Shown here piece by piece: positions 1-7,549 of a DNA stretch of 10,794 nt. Origin of the DNA: CAZJAD01 sp964543855 (GTDB lineage Bacteria; Electryoneota; RPQS01; DYHQ01); contig CAZJAD010000076.1 in the NCBI GenBank assembly GCA_964543855.1, positions 1 to 10,794 on the forward strand. Direction: 5' to 3'. The notes beneath the pieces are model-generated. The model was not told where the DNA came from. It saw nothing but the letters and a program-made list of their open reading frames with translations, and did no database searches. Positions within the stretch are counted from its first letter, which is position 1; every line of letters begins with the position of its first letter. The translations under genes and the position numbers were made by a program.

Positions 1-177
1 GGCGTATCCTGCCGCCCCATTGTCGTTTCGGACACGACTTCACCCATCCCGCCACTCGAAGTCGGCAGAGTTTTTGCGGGAGAATCTCTGTCAGGAACAA
101 AAAACCAGCGAAACGGAATTCCCGGCCTGTCAGACGCGATGTGTGTCTCTCGATGGGCTCGATGCGAACCGGGGGGC

Positions 178-206
178 TTGCATCTCCGGTTTCTGTTTTG
201 TAAATT
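178..206 (+). promoter_or_regulatory. Possible sigma70-type promoter of clpC
   Basis: TTGCAT (178-183) and TAAATT (201-206) are separated by exactly 17 bases. The first matches the -35 consensus at 3 of 6 positions and the second matches the -10 consensus at 4 of 6. Transcription would start near 213 and leave a leader of about 88 bases. The spacing is ideal but the hexamers are only moderate, so this is a weak prediction from sequence alone. Confidence 0.35.
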
Positions 207-291
207 TTGGAGTGTGAGATAGCTCGCGAAGATTGTCCACGGCGCTGAGGCATGCTCGTTTCGTATGAGTTGCGCAGTGCCCTGCTCCCTT

Positions 292-298
292 GAGGTGA
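292..298 (+). promoter_or_regulatory. Ribosome binding site that sets the clpC start
   Basis: GAGGTGA matches the 16S anti-Shine-Dalgarno over seven bases and lies directly before the ATG at 301. The in-frame ATG at 265 has no such site, and the 12 residues it would add do not look like the start of a ClpC protein. The start at 301 is therefore preferred. Confidence 0.75.
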
Positions 299-300
299 AC

Positions 301-2748
301 ATGCCAGACAAATTCTCTTTGCGCGTTCAGCAAGTCATTCAGTATTCCCGCGAAGAGGCGATGCGGCTCGGACACGACTTTATCGGCACAGAACACCTCC
401 TGCTCGGCATTATTCGCTTGGGGGACGGCCTGGCTGTGCAGATTCTTCAGAATCTGGGGTGCGACCTTGATGAGATTCGAGACGCAATTGAGGAGATGGT
501 CGAGAGCTCCAGAGGTACGATGAAAATGGGCAATGTCCCATTCACGAAACGCGCCGAGAAAGTCCTGAAGGCCGCCTACATCGAAGGCAAGAGTTATTCT
601 TCTGACATTATCGGGACCGAGCACCTGCTCCTGGCTCTGTTAAAGGAAGAAGACTCGATGACCGTCAATGTGCTACACAGCCTCCATGCCACTTATGAGG
701 CCGTGAAGGCGGAACTCGACAATTTGCTTCGTGGGTCCGGCCAAACCCAACCTCGCACGCCTAAAGAGAAGTCGAAGACTCCCAACCTGGACCATTTCTC
801 CCGTGATCTGACCCAACTTGGCCGCGAGCAGAAGCTTGACCCGATTATCGGTCGTGACAAAGAGATCGAGCGCGTGGCGCAGATTCTCTCACGCCGCAAG
901 AAAAACAATCCGGTTCTTATCGGAGAGCCGGGCGTGGGCAAAACCGCGATCGCCGAGGGACTGGCGCTGCGCATTGTGGAGCAGCAGGTGTCGCCTATTC
1001 TCTACGGCAAGCGCGTTGTGGCCCTTGATCTCGGCGCCATTGTCGCCGGGACGAAGTATCGGGGACAGTTTGAGGAGCGCATCAAGGCCGTGATGCAGGA
1101 AATCGAGAAGAGCTCCAATATCATTCTCTTCCTCGATGAATTGCACACGATTGTCGGAGCCGGTTCAGCGTCGGGATCGCTCGACGCGTCCAATATGTTC
1201 AAACCTGCTTTGGCCCGTGGCGAGCTTCAGTGTATCGGCGCCACGACCTTGAACGAATACCGTCAGAGTGTCGAGAAGGACGGCGCTCTCGAGAGGCGGT
1301 TTCAGAAGGTGATGGTCGACCCGCCGACATCGGAGGAAAGCATCGCCATTCTGATGGGGCTGAAGTCGAAGTACGAGGAGCACCACGGAGTCAAGTACAC
1401 CGATGAAGCGATTCAGGCAGCCGTCCTGCTGTCGGATCGCTACATTACGGATCGTTACCTGCCCGACAAGGCCATCGATGTCATGGATGAAACGGGCTCG
1501 TGCCTGCGCATCTCTCACATTGTCGTCCCGGACAAGATTATTGAGTTGGAGCGCAAACTCGAGGCAATCCGGCGGCAAAAAGATGATTTGGTGAAGAAAC
1601 AGGAATACGAAAAAGCGGCCATGCTGCGTGACAAGAAGAACCAAGTGGAGGCCATGCTCCGGCAAGAAAAGGACAATTGGGAGCGGAATGAGGCGCGACC
1701 CGCCGTCACGGTCACAGAGGACAGTATTGCTGCAACAGTTTCCCGGATGACGGGCATTCCTGTATCGAAGGTTGCCCTTTCCGAGCAGCAGCGTTTGCTG
1801 AAGATCACGGAATCTCTCGGAGATAAAATCGTCGGTCAGAATGAGGCCCTCGATACCATCGCCAAGTCGCTGCGGCGCGCTCGCTCAGGCCTGAAGAACC
1901 CTCGGCGGCCGATTGGATCGTTCCTTTTCCTGGGCCCAACCGGCGTGGGCAAGACCGAACTGGCCCGCGTTCTGGCAGAGTATCTCTTTGAGGACCCGGC
2001 GGCACTTGTCCGGGTCGACATGAGCGAGTACATGGAGAAATTCAATGTGTCTCGCCTTATCGGAGCACCTCCCGGATATGTCGGCTATGATGAAGGTGGT
2101 CAGCTCACGGAACGAGTGCGACGCAAGCCCTACAGCGTGGTTCTGCTTGATGAGATCGAAAAAGCTCATCCCGATGTCTTCAATATCTTGCTGCAAGTCT
2201 TGGACGCGGGAGAACTGACCGACGGATCAGGTCGGAAGGTGGATTTCCGCAACACGATTATGATCATGACCTCCAATCTCGGAACTCGTGAGGCGCAGAA
2301 AGCCGTGCAATTCGGGTTTTCAGGGGCGGAGAGCGTCGACTACGAGAAGATGGCCAGCAAGATGATGGAGGAACTCAAGAACACCTTCCGCCCCGAATTC
2401 TTGAACCGCTTGGACGAAATCATCGTCTTCCGAATGCTGGAGCGGGAGCATATTCAGCGAATATTGAATATCTACATCGAGGAAGTCAACGAGCGCATGG
2501 TGGAGCGACATCTCAAGGTCACCCTGACGGCAAAGGCTCGGGACTACCTCATCGAAAAAGGATACAAGCCGGAGGTTGGCGCGCGGTTGCTGCGCCGCAC
2601 GGTGGAACGCTATCTCGAGGACTCACTGGCGGAAGAGATTCTGAAAAACCGCTTTGCTCCGGGGGCGACAATCCAAGTCATCTGCAAAGATGGCGAATTG
2701 GCCTTTCGGGAGGTCCGCGAGAAGGTCGCCCTCGACGACGAATCATAG
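301..2748 (+). CDS. clpC: ATP-dependent Clp protease ATP-binding subunit ClpC
   Basis: This is a full-length ClpC, an HSP100/AAA+ unfoldase of 815 residues. As a hexamer it unfolds proteins with ATP and feeds them into the ClpP peptidase in the cytoplasm. Two N-terminal Clp repeats (about residues 3-68 and 80-144, each with a GTEHLLL motif) bind substrates and adaptors. The first AAA+ module has Walker A GEPGVGKT (208-215) and Walker B LFLDE (276-280). A UVR-type coiled segment (about 426-453) marks it as ClpC rather than ClpA or ClpB. The second module has Walker A GPTGVGKT (545-552) and Walker B VVLLDE (613-618). The QFGFSG stretch (670-675) lies where the ClpP-docking loop is expected. All key ATPase residues look intact. 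The start at 301 is chosen for its strong ribosome binding site and family-typical N-terminus. No ctsR, mcsA or mcsB gene is adjacent within the window, unlike in Bacillus. A terminator follows, so it is probably transcribed alone or as the last gene of a unit. Confidence 0.96.
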   Translation: MPDKFSLRVQQVIQYSREEAMRLGHDFIGTEHLLLGIIRLGDGLAVQILQNLGCDLDEIRDAIEEMVESSRGTMKMGNVPFTKRAEKVLKAAYIEGKSYSSDIIGTEHLLLALLKEEDSMTVNVLHSLHATYEAVKAELDNLLRGSGQTQPRTPKEKSKTPNLDHFSRDLTQLGREQKLDPIIGRDKEIERVAQILSRRKKNNPVLIGEPGVGKTAIAEGLALRIVEQQVSPILYGKRVVALDLGAIVAGTKYRGQFEERIKAVMQEIEKSSNIILFLDELHTIVGAGSASGSLDASNMFKPALARGELQCIGATTLNEYRQSVEKDGALERRFQKVMVDPPTSEESIAILMGLKSKYEEHHGVKYTDEAIQAAVLLSDRYITDRYLPDKAIDVMDETGSCLRISHIVVPDKIIELERKLEAIRRQKDDLVKKQEYEKAAMLRDKKNQVEAMLRQEKDNWERNEARPAVTVTEDSIAATVSRMTGIPVSKVALSEQQRLLKITESLGDKIVGQNEALDTIAKSLRRARSGLKNPRRPIGSFLFLGPTGVGKTELARVLAEYLFEDPAALVRVDMSEYMEKFNVSRLIGAPPGYVGYDEGGQLTERVRRKPYSVVLLDEIEKAHPDVFNILLQVLDAGELTDGSGRKVDFRNTIMIMTSNLGTREAQKAVQFGFSGAESVDYEKMASKMMEELKNTFRPEFLNRLDEIIVFRMLEREHIQRILNIYIEEVNERMVERHLKVTLTAKARDYLIEKGYKPEVGARLLRRTVERYLEDSLAEEILKNRFAPGATIQVICKDGELAFREVREKVALDDES

Positions 2749-2803
2749 GGCCGCCGATTATTCACCCCACATCTGTCCACTCGAAACTGAAAAGAACCAA
2801 GAG

Positions 2804-2835
2804 CCTCGGGAGGTATTCCTCCCGAGGTTTCTCTT
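2804..2835 (+). terminator. Rho-independent terminator of clpC
   Basis: A perfect 10-bp GC-rich stem (CCTCGGGAGG, 2804-2813, with CCTCCCGAGG, 2818-2827) closes on a TATT loop and is followed by the T-rich run TTTCTCTT. It begins 56 bases after the clpC stop codon and separates clpC from ogt. Confidence 0.88.
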
Positions 2836-2987
2836 ACTCGCCAAATGACTTTGCGGATGCTCGCGCCGTGCGGGATAGAGAATAAGGGAGTTGACTTGCA
2901 TAAGTGACCAGAATTTTGCAATATTGGGAAGAGCACGTTCGCTTTGAGGACTGTGTGGGCAAGCAGGACGGGAAGACGGAGAGTAGG

Positions 2988-3500
2988 ATGACAACGATTT
3001 ACACGACTTACGAATCGCCCCTGGGAATGATCCGGATGTTGGCGAGCGACCAAGGGCTTCTGCGGCTCGAATTCGAAGACGAACGAGAGTCTCTGATGTT
3101 CCGCGGGGCAAGGCGTGCCGCGGACTATTTCGAGCCGTTTACGGAGCAACTGAGCGCCTACTTTGCGGGCGAATTGCGGGAGTTTTCACTCCCGATTGCA
3201 TTGGAAGGATCGGGTTTCCAGCGGCGTGTCTGGAAGGCCCTATGCGAGATTCCGTATGGAGAGACACGCAGTTACGGAGAGATCGCGCGGGCGGTCGGCA
3301 ACCCACGCGCCGCCCGAGCAGTGGGTACCGCCAATCGCTGCAATCCGGTGGCGATTATCATCCCGTGTCATCGGGTCATCGGGTCGTCTGGGAAACTTGT
3401 CGGTTATGGCGGGGGGCTTTGGCGCAAAGAGGCACTGCTGGAAGCGGAAAGACATTACCTCGCGCTCGGAAAGCAGCCCGTTTCAGTCAAGGCATCTTAA
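2988..3500 (+). CDS. ogt: Methylated-DNA--protein-cysteine S-methyltransferase (Ogt/MGMT family)
   Basis: This 170-residue protein repairs O6-alkylguanine and O4-alkylthymine by moving the alkyl group onto its own cysteine, a one-use suicide reaction. The signature PCHR (residues 126-129) holds the acceptor Cys127 and is followed by VIGSSGKLVGYGGG, the usual substrate-pocket segment. The preceding RAARAVGTANRCNP (about 107-120) fits the DNA-binding helix and its arginine finger. The N-terminal part (MTTIYTTYESPLG) matches the usual Ogt beginning, and the length equals that of typical Ogt proteins without an Ada regulatory domain. A start at GTG 2904 would add 28 residues without family resemblance. 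ATG 2988 has GGAGAG four bases upstream and is preferred. The gene lies between two hairpin terminators, so it is likely a single-gene unit. No promoter could be assigned with confidence. Confidence 0.95.
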   Translation: MTTIYTTYESPLGMIRMLASDQGLLRLEFEDERESLMFRGARRAADYFEPFTEQLSAYFAGELREFSLPIALEGSGFQRRVWKALCEIPYGETRSYGEIARAVGNPRAARAVGTANRCNPVAIIIPCHRVIGSSGKLVGYGGGLWRKEALLEAERHYLALGKQPVSVKAS

Positions 3501-3599
3501 CCGCCAATCTCTCAGATGGCTTGCACCGTGCTGAAGAGACCGTCAGGATGCAGGGCCTCTGTTGAGAACTAATCCTTAAGTAGTACACGAACAAATGAT

Positions 3600-3632
3600 A
3601 AGCCCGAAGCAGCCTGCTTCGGGCTTTGGTTT
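3600..3632 (+). terminator. Rho-independent terminator of ogt
   Basis: An 11-bp stem (AAGCCCGAAGC, 3600-3610, with GCTTCGGGCTT, 3616-3626) closes on a five-base loop and is followed by TGGTTTTCT on the plus strand. It sits 100 bases after the ogt stop. It is also 29 bases past the end of the convergent glgP gene, but on the minus strand the bases after the stem are not T-rich, so it should mainly serve ogt. Confidence 0.8.
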
Positions 3633-3654
3633 TCTCGCAAATCTTTGACTCTGT

Positions 3655-6222
3655 TCACAAGTTCGCCCAAGTGATAAGACCGAGGCGGAGCGGATTTGGG
3701 ACATGAGGATGAGACGGAATCACGCGCACCGAATAGCCGTGCAACCCGCTCTGCCGGCACGGGATTGTGCCTTCATAGGTGTAGGTTCCGTCGTGGGCGT
3801 CCGGTTTCACTTCCATCGGGATGATATCTCCCCGTTCAATGAAGCGGTCGGCATTCAGAGTGCCGGAGTAGATCTGGACACTGACATCGCCGGGCGTCAG
3901 ACTTCCCAGGCGCACCTGAGCCTGAACTTTCACCTCCGCTCCGACGCCCGTGGTTCGTCCAGCATTCGCCTGGACAGACAGCAGACGAACGCCAGGCCAC
4001 GCCGCGCGCACGCGCGATTTCCAGCTCGCGAGGTCTCTGGCAGGCTGAATATCACCGAGGAAGAGCTTGTCGTAGAGATCGCGCGCCGGTACATAGTACC
4101 TCTCACAGTACTCCATGACCATGCGGTTTGTATTGAAAATCGGGCAGAGCTGCCGCATGGAAGCCTTCATCTTTGCAATCCAGCCGCGGGGCAGGCCGTC
4201 CGGCCCTCGATCGTAGAAGAGAGGGATGACCTCTTTTTCAAGCAGACTGTACAGGGACGATGACTCGACCCGATCCTGGTAGTCATGATCCTCATATTCC
4301 TCGCCGTGCCCGATCGCCCAGCCGGTTTCCGGCGTGTAACCCTCGCACCACCAACCATCAAGAACGGACAGGTTCAAACCTCCGTTCGGCAGCACTTTCA
4401 TGCCACTGGTTCCACTGGCCTCGAGCGGACGACGAGGTGTGTTCAGCCAGATGTCCACCCCTTCCACCAAATATCGTGCGACACTCATATCGTAGTTCTC
4501 GAGAAACACGATATGGCGTCGGATCGCTTCATCCTGGGCAAAATGGACAATGGCCTTGATGAACGCCTTTCCGTCATCGTCGCGGGGATGAGCCTTTCCG
4601 GCGTAAATAATCTGGACCGGCCGAACCGGATTACATAGAATTGCCTTCAGTCGATCAGGATCGTGCAGGAGGAGAGTCGCCCGCTTGTAGGTGGCAAAGC
4701 GTCGGGCAAAACCGATGATCAGCGCGTCGGGGTCCAGGACCTCGTGCGCTCCCTCGATAAGCGAAGGGCGAGCGCCGCGTTGCTCGAGTTGTACGCGCAA
4801 GCGCCGACGAGTGTAAGCAACCAGCCGTTCCCGGCGCCTCTCATGGGTGCGCCAGAGTTCTTCATCCGGGATCTGGTCCACGCGTTTCCAGATAGTCTGA
4901 TCACCGGGCTTCTTCAGCCAATCCGGACCGAGATAGCGATCGAAGAGCGTGGCCATTTCGTACGAGATCCACGAGCGGCTGTGAATGCCGTTCGTGATCG
5001 AGTCGATGGGAATCTCGTGTTCCGGAAGTCCCGGCCAGGCGTCCATCCACATGCGCCGGGAGACCTCGCCGTGCAACTGACTCACCGCGTTAGCGTACTC
5101 GGCCCTGCGCAGGGCCAGCATGGCCATGTTGAAAGGCTCACGCGGGTTTTCAGGGTGACGGCGACCCAGTTTCAATAACTCGCTGACGGGCATCTCGTCC
5201 TTGGAATGGCCCTGCGATACGAAGTACTTCTCAATGAGCTCGGGCGGAAACTCATCGATGCCAGCGGGAACCGGCGTGTGTGTCGTGAAAACTGTGCCGC
5301 TCCCGAGAGCCTGAAGAGCTTCCTCGATTGAGAGACCGCTTTCCTCGCGCCGCATGCGAATGCGTCCCAGAGAAAGGAAGGCCGAGTGGCCCTCGTTCAT
5401 GTGGCAGACCATCGGAGGCATCCCCATGGCGTGAAGCGCAAGGATTCCGCCGATTCCCAGGACGATTTCCTGCTTGAGCCGCATTTCCTTGTCGCCGCCA
5501 TAGAGCTGATAGGTGATGCGCTGGTCTTCCGGTGTGTTATCCGGAAGATTCGTATCCAGGAGAAAGAGCGGAATGCGCCCAACCTGCGCGCGCCAGACCT
5601 GTACCTTTGCGGTCCGGCCCGGAAGACGAATGTCGACAGTGACATTCTGACCGTCGGACCCGCGCTCCGGCAAGATAGGCAGGTTGAAGAAATCGTTGTC
5701 AGGATAGTATTCCTGCTGCCACCCGTCTTCGTTCAGGTACTGCTGGAAATAGCCTTCCTGATACAGCAGGCCGATGCCGACGAGCGGTAAGCCAAGTTCG
5801 CTGGCGGATTTCAGATGATCTCCAGCGAGAGTGCCGAGACCTCCCGAGTAGACTTGCAGGCATTCGGTCAGGCCGAATTCCATCGAGAAGTAAGCGATGT
5901 AAGGTTTATCGAAGGTCCCGTACTTCTTTGAGAACCATGTCGATGCCGACATATACTGTCGCAGGTGGGTGGCGACTCGCTCCAGATGAGCAAGAAAGCC
6001 CTCGTCGCGAGCCGCCTCGACGAGAAGCTCCTGCTTGATCGTTCCCAACATCTGAGCGGGATTATGTCCACTTGTCTCCCAGAGTTCGCGGTCCAGGCGG
6101 CGGAAAAGCTCGATGGTGTCCTGATTCCATGTCCACAGAAGGTTGTAGGCGATTTCTCGAAGGTCCTTCAGCTCTTCGGGCAGAGTTGGCAGAACCTGAA
6201 AGGAATCTATGGCCTTTATCAT
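3655..6222 (-). CDS. glgP: Alpha-glucan (glycogen/maltodextrin) phosphorylase, DUF3417 type
   Basis: This 855-residue GT35 enzyme cleaves alpha-1,4-glucan with phosphate and releases glucose-1-phosphate in the cytoplasm. The N-terminal ~120 residues (LREIAYNLLWTWN near 21-33) are the DUF3417 domain seen in the phosphorylase subfamily distinct from E. coli GlgP/MalP. Further family motifs are YFSMEFGL (111-118), the GGLG segment (127-130), HMNEGHSAF (274-282), THTPVPAG (314-321) and GFARRFATYKRA (504-515). EASGTSGMK (601-609) contains Lys609, the expected pyridoxal-phosphate lysine. The beta-rich tail after about residue 740 is normal for this subfamily. The start at 6222 is supported by GAGG (6230-6233) seven bases upstream. 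pfkA lies 91 bases upstream on the same strand with no terminator in the gap, so co-transcription is likely and joins glycogen breakdown to glycolysis. Preference for glycogen or maltodextrin cannot be read from the sequence. Confidence 0.95.
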   Translation of the reverse strand: MIKAIDSFQVLPTLPEELKDLREIAYNLLWTWNQDTIELFRRLDRELWETSGHNPAQMLGTIKQELLVEAARDEGFLAHLERVATHLRQYMSASTWFSKKYGTFDKPYIAYFSMEFGLTECLQVYSGGLGTLAGDHLKSASELGLPLVGIGLLYQEGYFQQYLNEDGWQQEYYPDNDFFNLPILPERGSDGQNVTVDIRLPGRTAKVQVWRAQVGRIPLFLLDTNLPDNTPEDQRITYQLYGGDKEMRLKQEIVLGIGGILALHAMGMPPMVCHMNEGHSAFLSLGRIRMRREESGLSIEEALQALGSGTVFTTHTPVPAGIDEFPPELIEKYFVSQGHSKDEMPVSELLKLGRRHPENPREPFNMAMLALRRAEYANAVSQLHGEVSRRMWMDAWPGLPEHEIPIDSITNGIHSRSWISYEMATLFDRYLGPDWLKKPGDQTIWKRVDQIPDEELWRTHERRRERLVAYTRRRLRVQLEQRGARPSLIEGAHEVLDPDALIIGFARRFATYKRATLLLHDPDRLKAILCNPVRPVQIIYAGKAHPRDDDGKAFIKAIVHFAQDEAIRRHIVFLENYDMSVARYLVEGVDIWLNTPRRPLEASGTSGMKVLPNGGLNLSVLDGWWCEGYTPETGWAIGHGEEYEDHDYQDRVESSSLYSLLEKEVIPLFYDRGPDGLPRGWIAKMKASMRQLCPIFNTNRMVMEYCERYYVPARDLYDKLFLGDIQPARDLASWKSRVRAAWPGVRLLSVQANAGRTTGVGAEVKVQAQVRLGSLTPGDVSVQIYSGTLNADRFIERGDIIPMEVKPDAHDGTYTYEGTIPCRQSGLHGYSVRVIPSHPHVPNPLRLGLITWANL

Positions 6223-6313
6223 AGCAAGACCTCGTGACGAGTGATGGACTTCCTCATAGTTTTATCGGTGTACAACACGCCAAGTTTAGCTTTTTCTTGT
6301 GGGAGAATGTAAT

Positions 6314-7279
6314 CTATGGAAGGATATCGGCAAGTTTCAATTCGAAAGAATCGAGAGGCTTGCGCTGATTGACCGTATCAGCGAAGGGCGTATAGCAGAC
6401 ATCACCATGCGACTCACCTACCATGACCCCCGTTCGACCGTCTTGGAGCGCCAGTGCGGCCGCGGCGCCCAGTTTTGAGGCCAGAAGACGATCGTTGGCT
6501 GTGGGCGAGCCTCCTCTCTGGATGTGACCCAGAACCGTGACCCAAGACTGGATGCCGTAGAGCGATTTCAAGCTGTCCGCGACCTTCTGCGCGCCGCCTG
6601 TCTCATCTCCCTCCGCCACGACGACAATATAGGTGCGCTTGCCCACTTTCAGTCCTTGCTCAAAACGCCGATAAAAGGCCTGAGTATCCGAGGCGGTCTC
6701 AGGCAACAGCACTCCTTCAGCCCCGCCGGCAATGGCAACATGCAGTGCGATGAAACCCGCGTGCCGGCCCATGACTTCGATAATGAAGAGCCGCTCCATG
6801 GCACTGGCCGTATCACGAATGCGGTCGATGGCTTCGAGAGCGGTGTTCACGGCCGTGTCGTAGCCAATCGTGTTGTCGGTGCCGAAAAGATCGTTGTCGA
6901 TCGTCCCCGGACAGCCGACAATGCGCACATCGCACTCCGCCATGAGCGCCAAGGCTCCGCGGAAAGTCCCGTCACCACCAATGGCAACGAGACCTTCGAT
7001 GTCACTCTCCTTCATTGCCGCAATTGCGCGCGCACGCCCCTCTTTCGAGAAAAACTCCGCGCACCGAGATGACACAAGAATCGACCCCCCTTGCTGAATG
7101 ATGTTCGATACGGAGCGGCCATCCATCGGGATGAACTCGCCGTTGCAGAGACCGGTGTAGCCTCGTCGCACGCCGATAACAGTCATTCCGAGGCCACAGG
7201 CTGTGCGAACGACCGCACGGATGCATGCATTCATCCCCGGGGCATCCCCGCCACTTGTCAAGACCGCTATTCGTTTCAT
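6314..7279 (-). CDS. pfkA: ATP-dependent 6-phosphofructokinase
   Basis: This 321-residue enzyme phosphorylates fructose-6-phosphate to fructose-1,6-bisphosphate, the committed step of glycolysis. The nucleotide loop is SGGDAPGMNA (9-18). GGDGT (101-105) and PGTIDND (124-130) carry glycine at the two places where PPi-dependent enzymes usually have aspartate and lysine, so ATP should be the phosphoryl donor. MGRHAGF (170-176) and GHIQRGGSPTANDR (251-264) are the substrate-binding and family signature segments. The length equals that of the bacterial allosteric PfkA group. The ATG at 7279 is firm because an in-frame TGA lies two codons upstream (TGA ACT ATG). The ribosome binding site is weak (GGTG about eight bases before the start). 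It is the first gene of a probable pfkA-glgP unit driven from the promoter at 7355-7383. Regulation by PEP or ADP is known in the family but cannot be shown here. Confidence 0.96.
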   Translation of the reverse strand: MKRIAVLTSGGDAPGMNACIRAVVRTACGLGMTVIGVRRGYTGLCNGEFIPMDGRSVSNIIQQGGSILVSSRCAEFFSKEGRARAIAAMKESDIEGLVAIGGDGTFRGALALMAECDVRIVGCPGTIDNDLFGTDNTIGYDTAVNTALEAIDRIRDTASAMERLFIIEVMGRHAGFIALHVAIAGGAEGVLLPETASDTQAFYRRFEQGLKVGKRTYIVVVAEGDETGGAQKVADSLKSLYGIQSWVTVLGHIQRGGSPTANDRLLASKLGAAAALALQDGRTGVMVGESHGDVCYTPFADTVNQRKPLDSFELKLADILP

Positions 7280-7354
7280 AGTTCACACCACAGGTTGTGC
7301 AAGATTCGCCAACAGAGACCGGATACCACAAAATTGCCAGGACTACGAGTCTAA

Positions 7355-7383
7355 AGTATACCAAATGACCGCCATGAAATCAA
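7355..7383 (-). promoter_or_regulatory. Likely sigma70-type promoter of pfkA-glgP with extended -10
   Basis: On the minus strand TTGATT (7383-7378) is followed after 17 bases by TATACT (7360-7355), and the bases TGG directly before the -10 hexamer form an extended -10 element. The -10 matches the consensus at 5 of 6 positions and the -35 at 4 of 6. Transcription would start near 7348 and leave a leader of about 69 bases before the pfkA ATG. This is the best promoter candidate in the window. Confidence 0.65.
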
Positions 7384-7491
7384 GTGCACGAAGATGAGTT
7401 GAACAGCTAATCTCCGTTACCCCGCCGATAGCGACTCCGGCAAGCGACTACTCGAAGACAGCGTTTGCCTCGTGCCACATGAAGACCCTGG

Positions 7492-7520
7492 TTGCTTTTG
7501 CAGAAGGCAATTTGTACATT
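7492..7520 (+). promoter_or_regulatory. Possible promoter of the NhaC-family antiporter gene
   Basis: TTGCTT (7492-7497) and TACATT (7515-7520) are spaced by 17 bases and match the sigma70 consensus at 3 and 4 of 6 positions. A start near 7527 would give a leader of only about 23 bases that still includes the AAGGAG ribosome binding site. The match is moderate and could be chance. Confidence 0.35.
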
Positions 7521-7533
7521 GAGGCAAGTCAAG

Positions 7534-7539
7534 AAGGAG
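7534..7539 (+). promoter_or_regulatory. Ribosome binding site supporting a GTG start
   Basis: AAGGAG lies ten bases before the GTG at 7550. It is a strong Shine-Dalgarno with slightly long spacing. It supports a start that keeps the hydrophobic, signal-peptide-like first 26 residues in the protein. Confidence 0.6.
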
Positions 7540-7549
7540 AGCTTTCGGC

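Larger units (their letters stand above)
1..300. other. Upstream region of clpC, no supported gene
   Basis: This 300-base stretch before clpC shows no gene I can support. A 65-codon open frame (20-217, +) and a longer minus-strand frame (130-624) that runs into clpC resemble no known protein and lack good ribosome binding sites. I saw no CIRCE-type inverted repeat (the HrcA operator) and no direct heptad repeat of the CtsR kind. The only regulatory signals I can suggest are the possible promoter near 178-206 and the ribosome binding site just before position 301. Confidence 0.5.

Noticed and set aside
265..300. In-frame ATG at 265 as the clpC start
   Set aside because: It has no ribosome binding site and adds 12 residues unlike ClpC N-termini, whereas the ATG at 301 follows GAGGTGA.
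2891..2924. TTGACT followed by an AT-rich stretch as an ogt promoter
   Set aside because: The -35-like hexamer is good, but no acceptable -10 lies 16-18 bases downstream; CAATAT is about 22 bases away.
3655..4000. C-terminal extension of GlgP as a novel fused domain
   Set aside because: The beta-rich tail ending in a GLITWANL-like motif is normal for DUF3417-type alpha-glucan phosphorylases.
3703..4263. 186-codon open frame antisense to glgP
   Set aside because: It is a shadow of the strongly conserved phosphorylase frame and resembles no known protein.
6223..6313. A separate glgP promoter in the pfkA-glgP gap (TTGGCG with AACTAT or ACTATG)
   Set aside because: The -10 candidates match the consensus at only 2-3 of 6 positions, so it is not distinguishable from chance.
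6524..7072. 182-codon open frame antisense to pfkA
   Set aside because: It covers the most conserved part of pfkA on the opposite strand and has no independent coding evidence.
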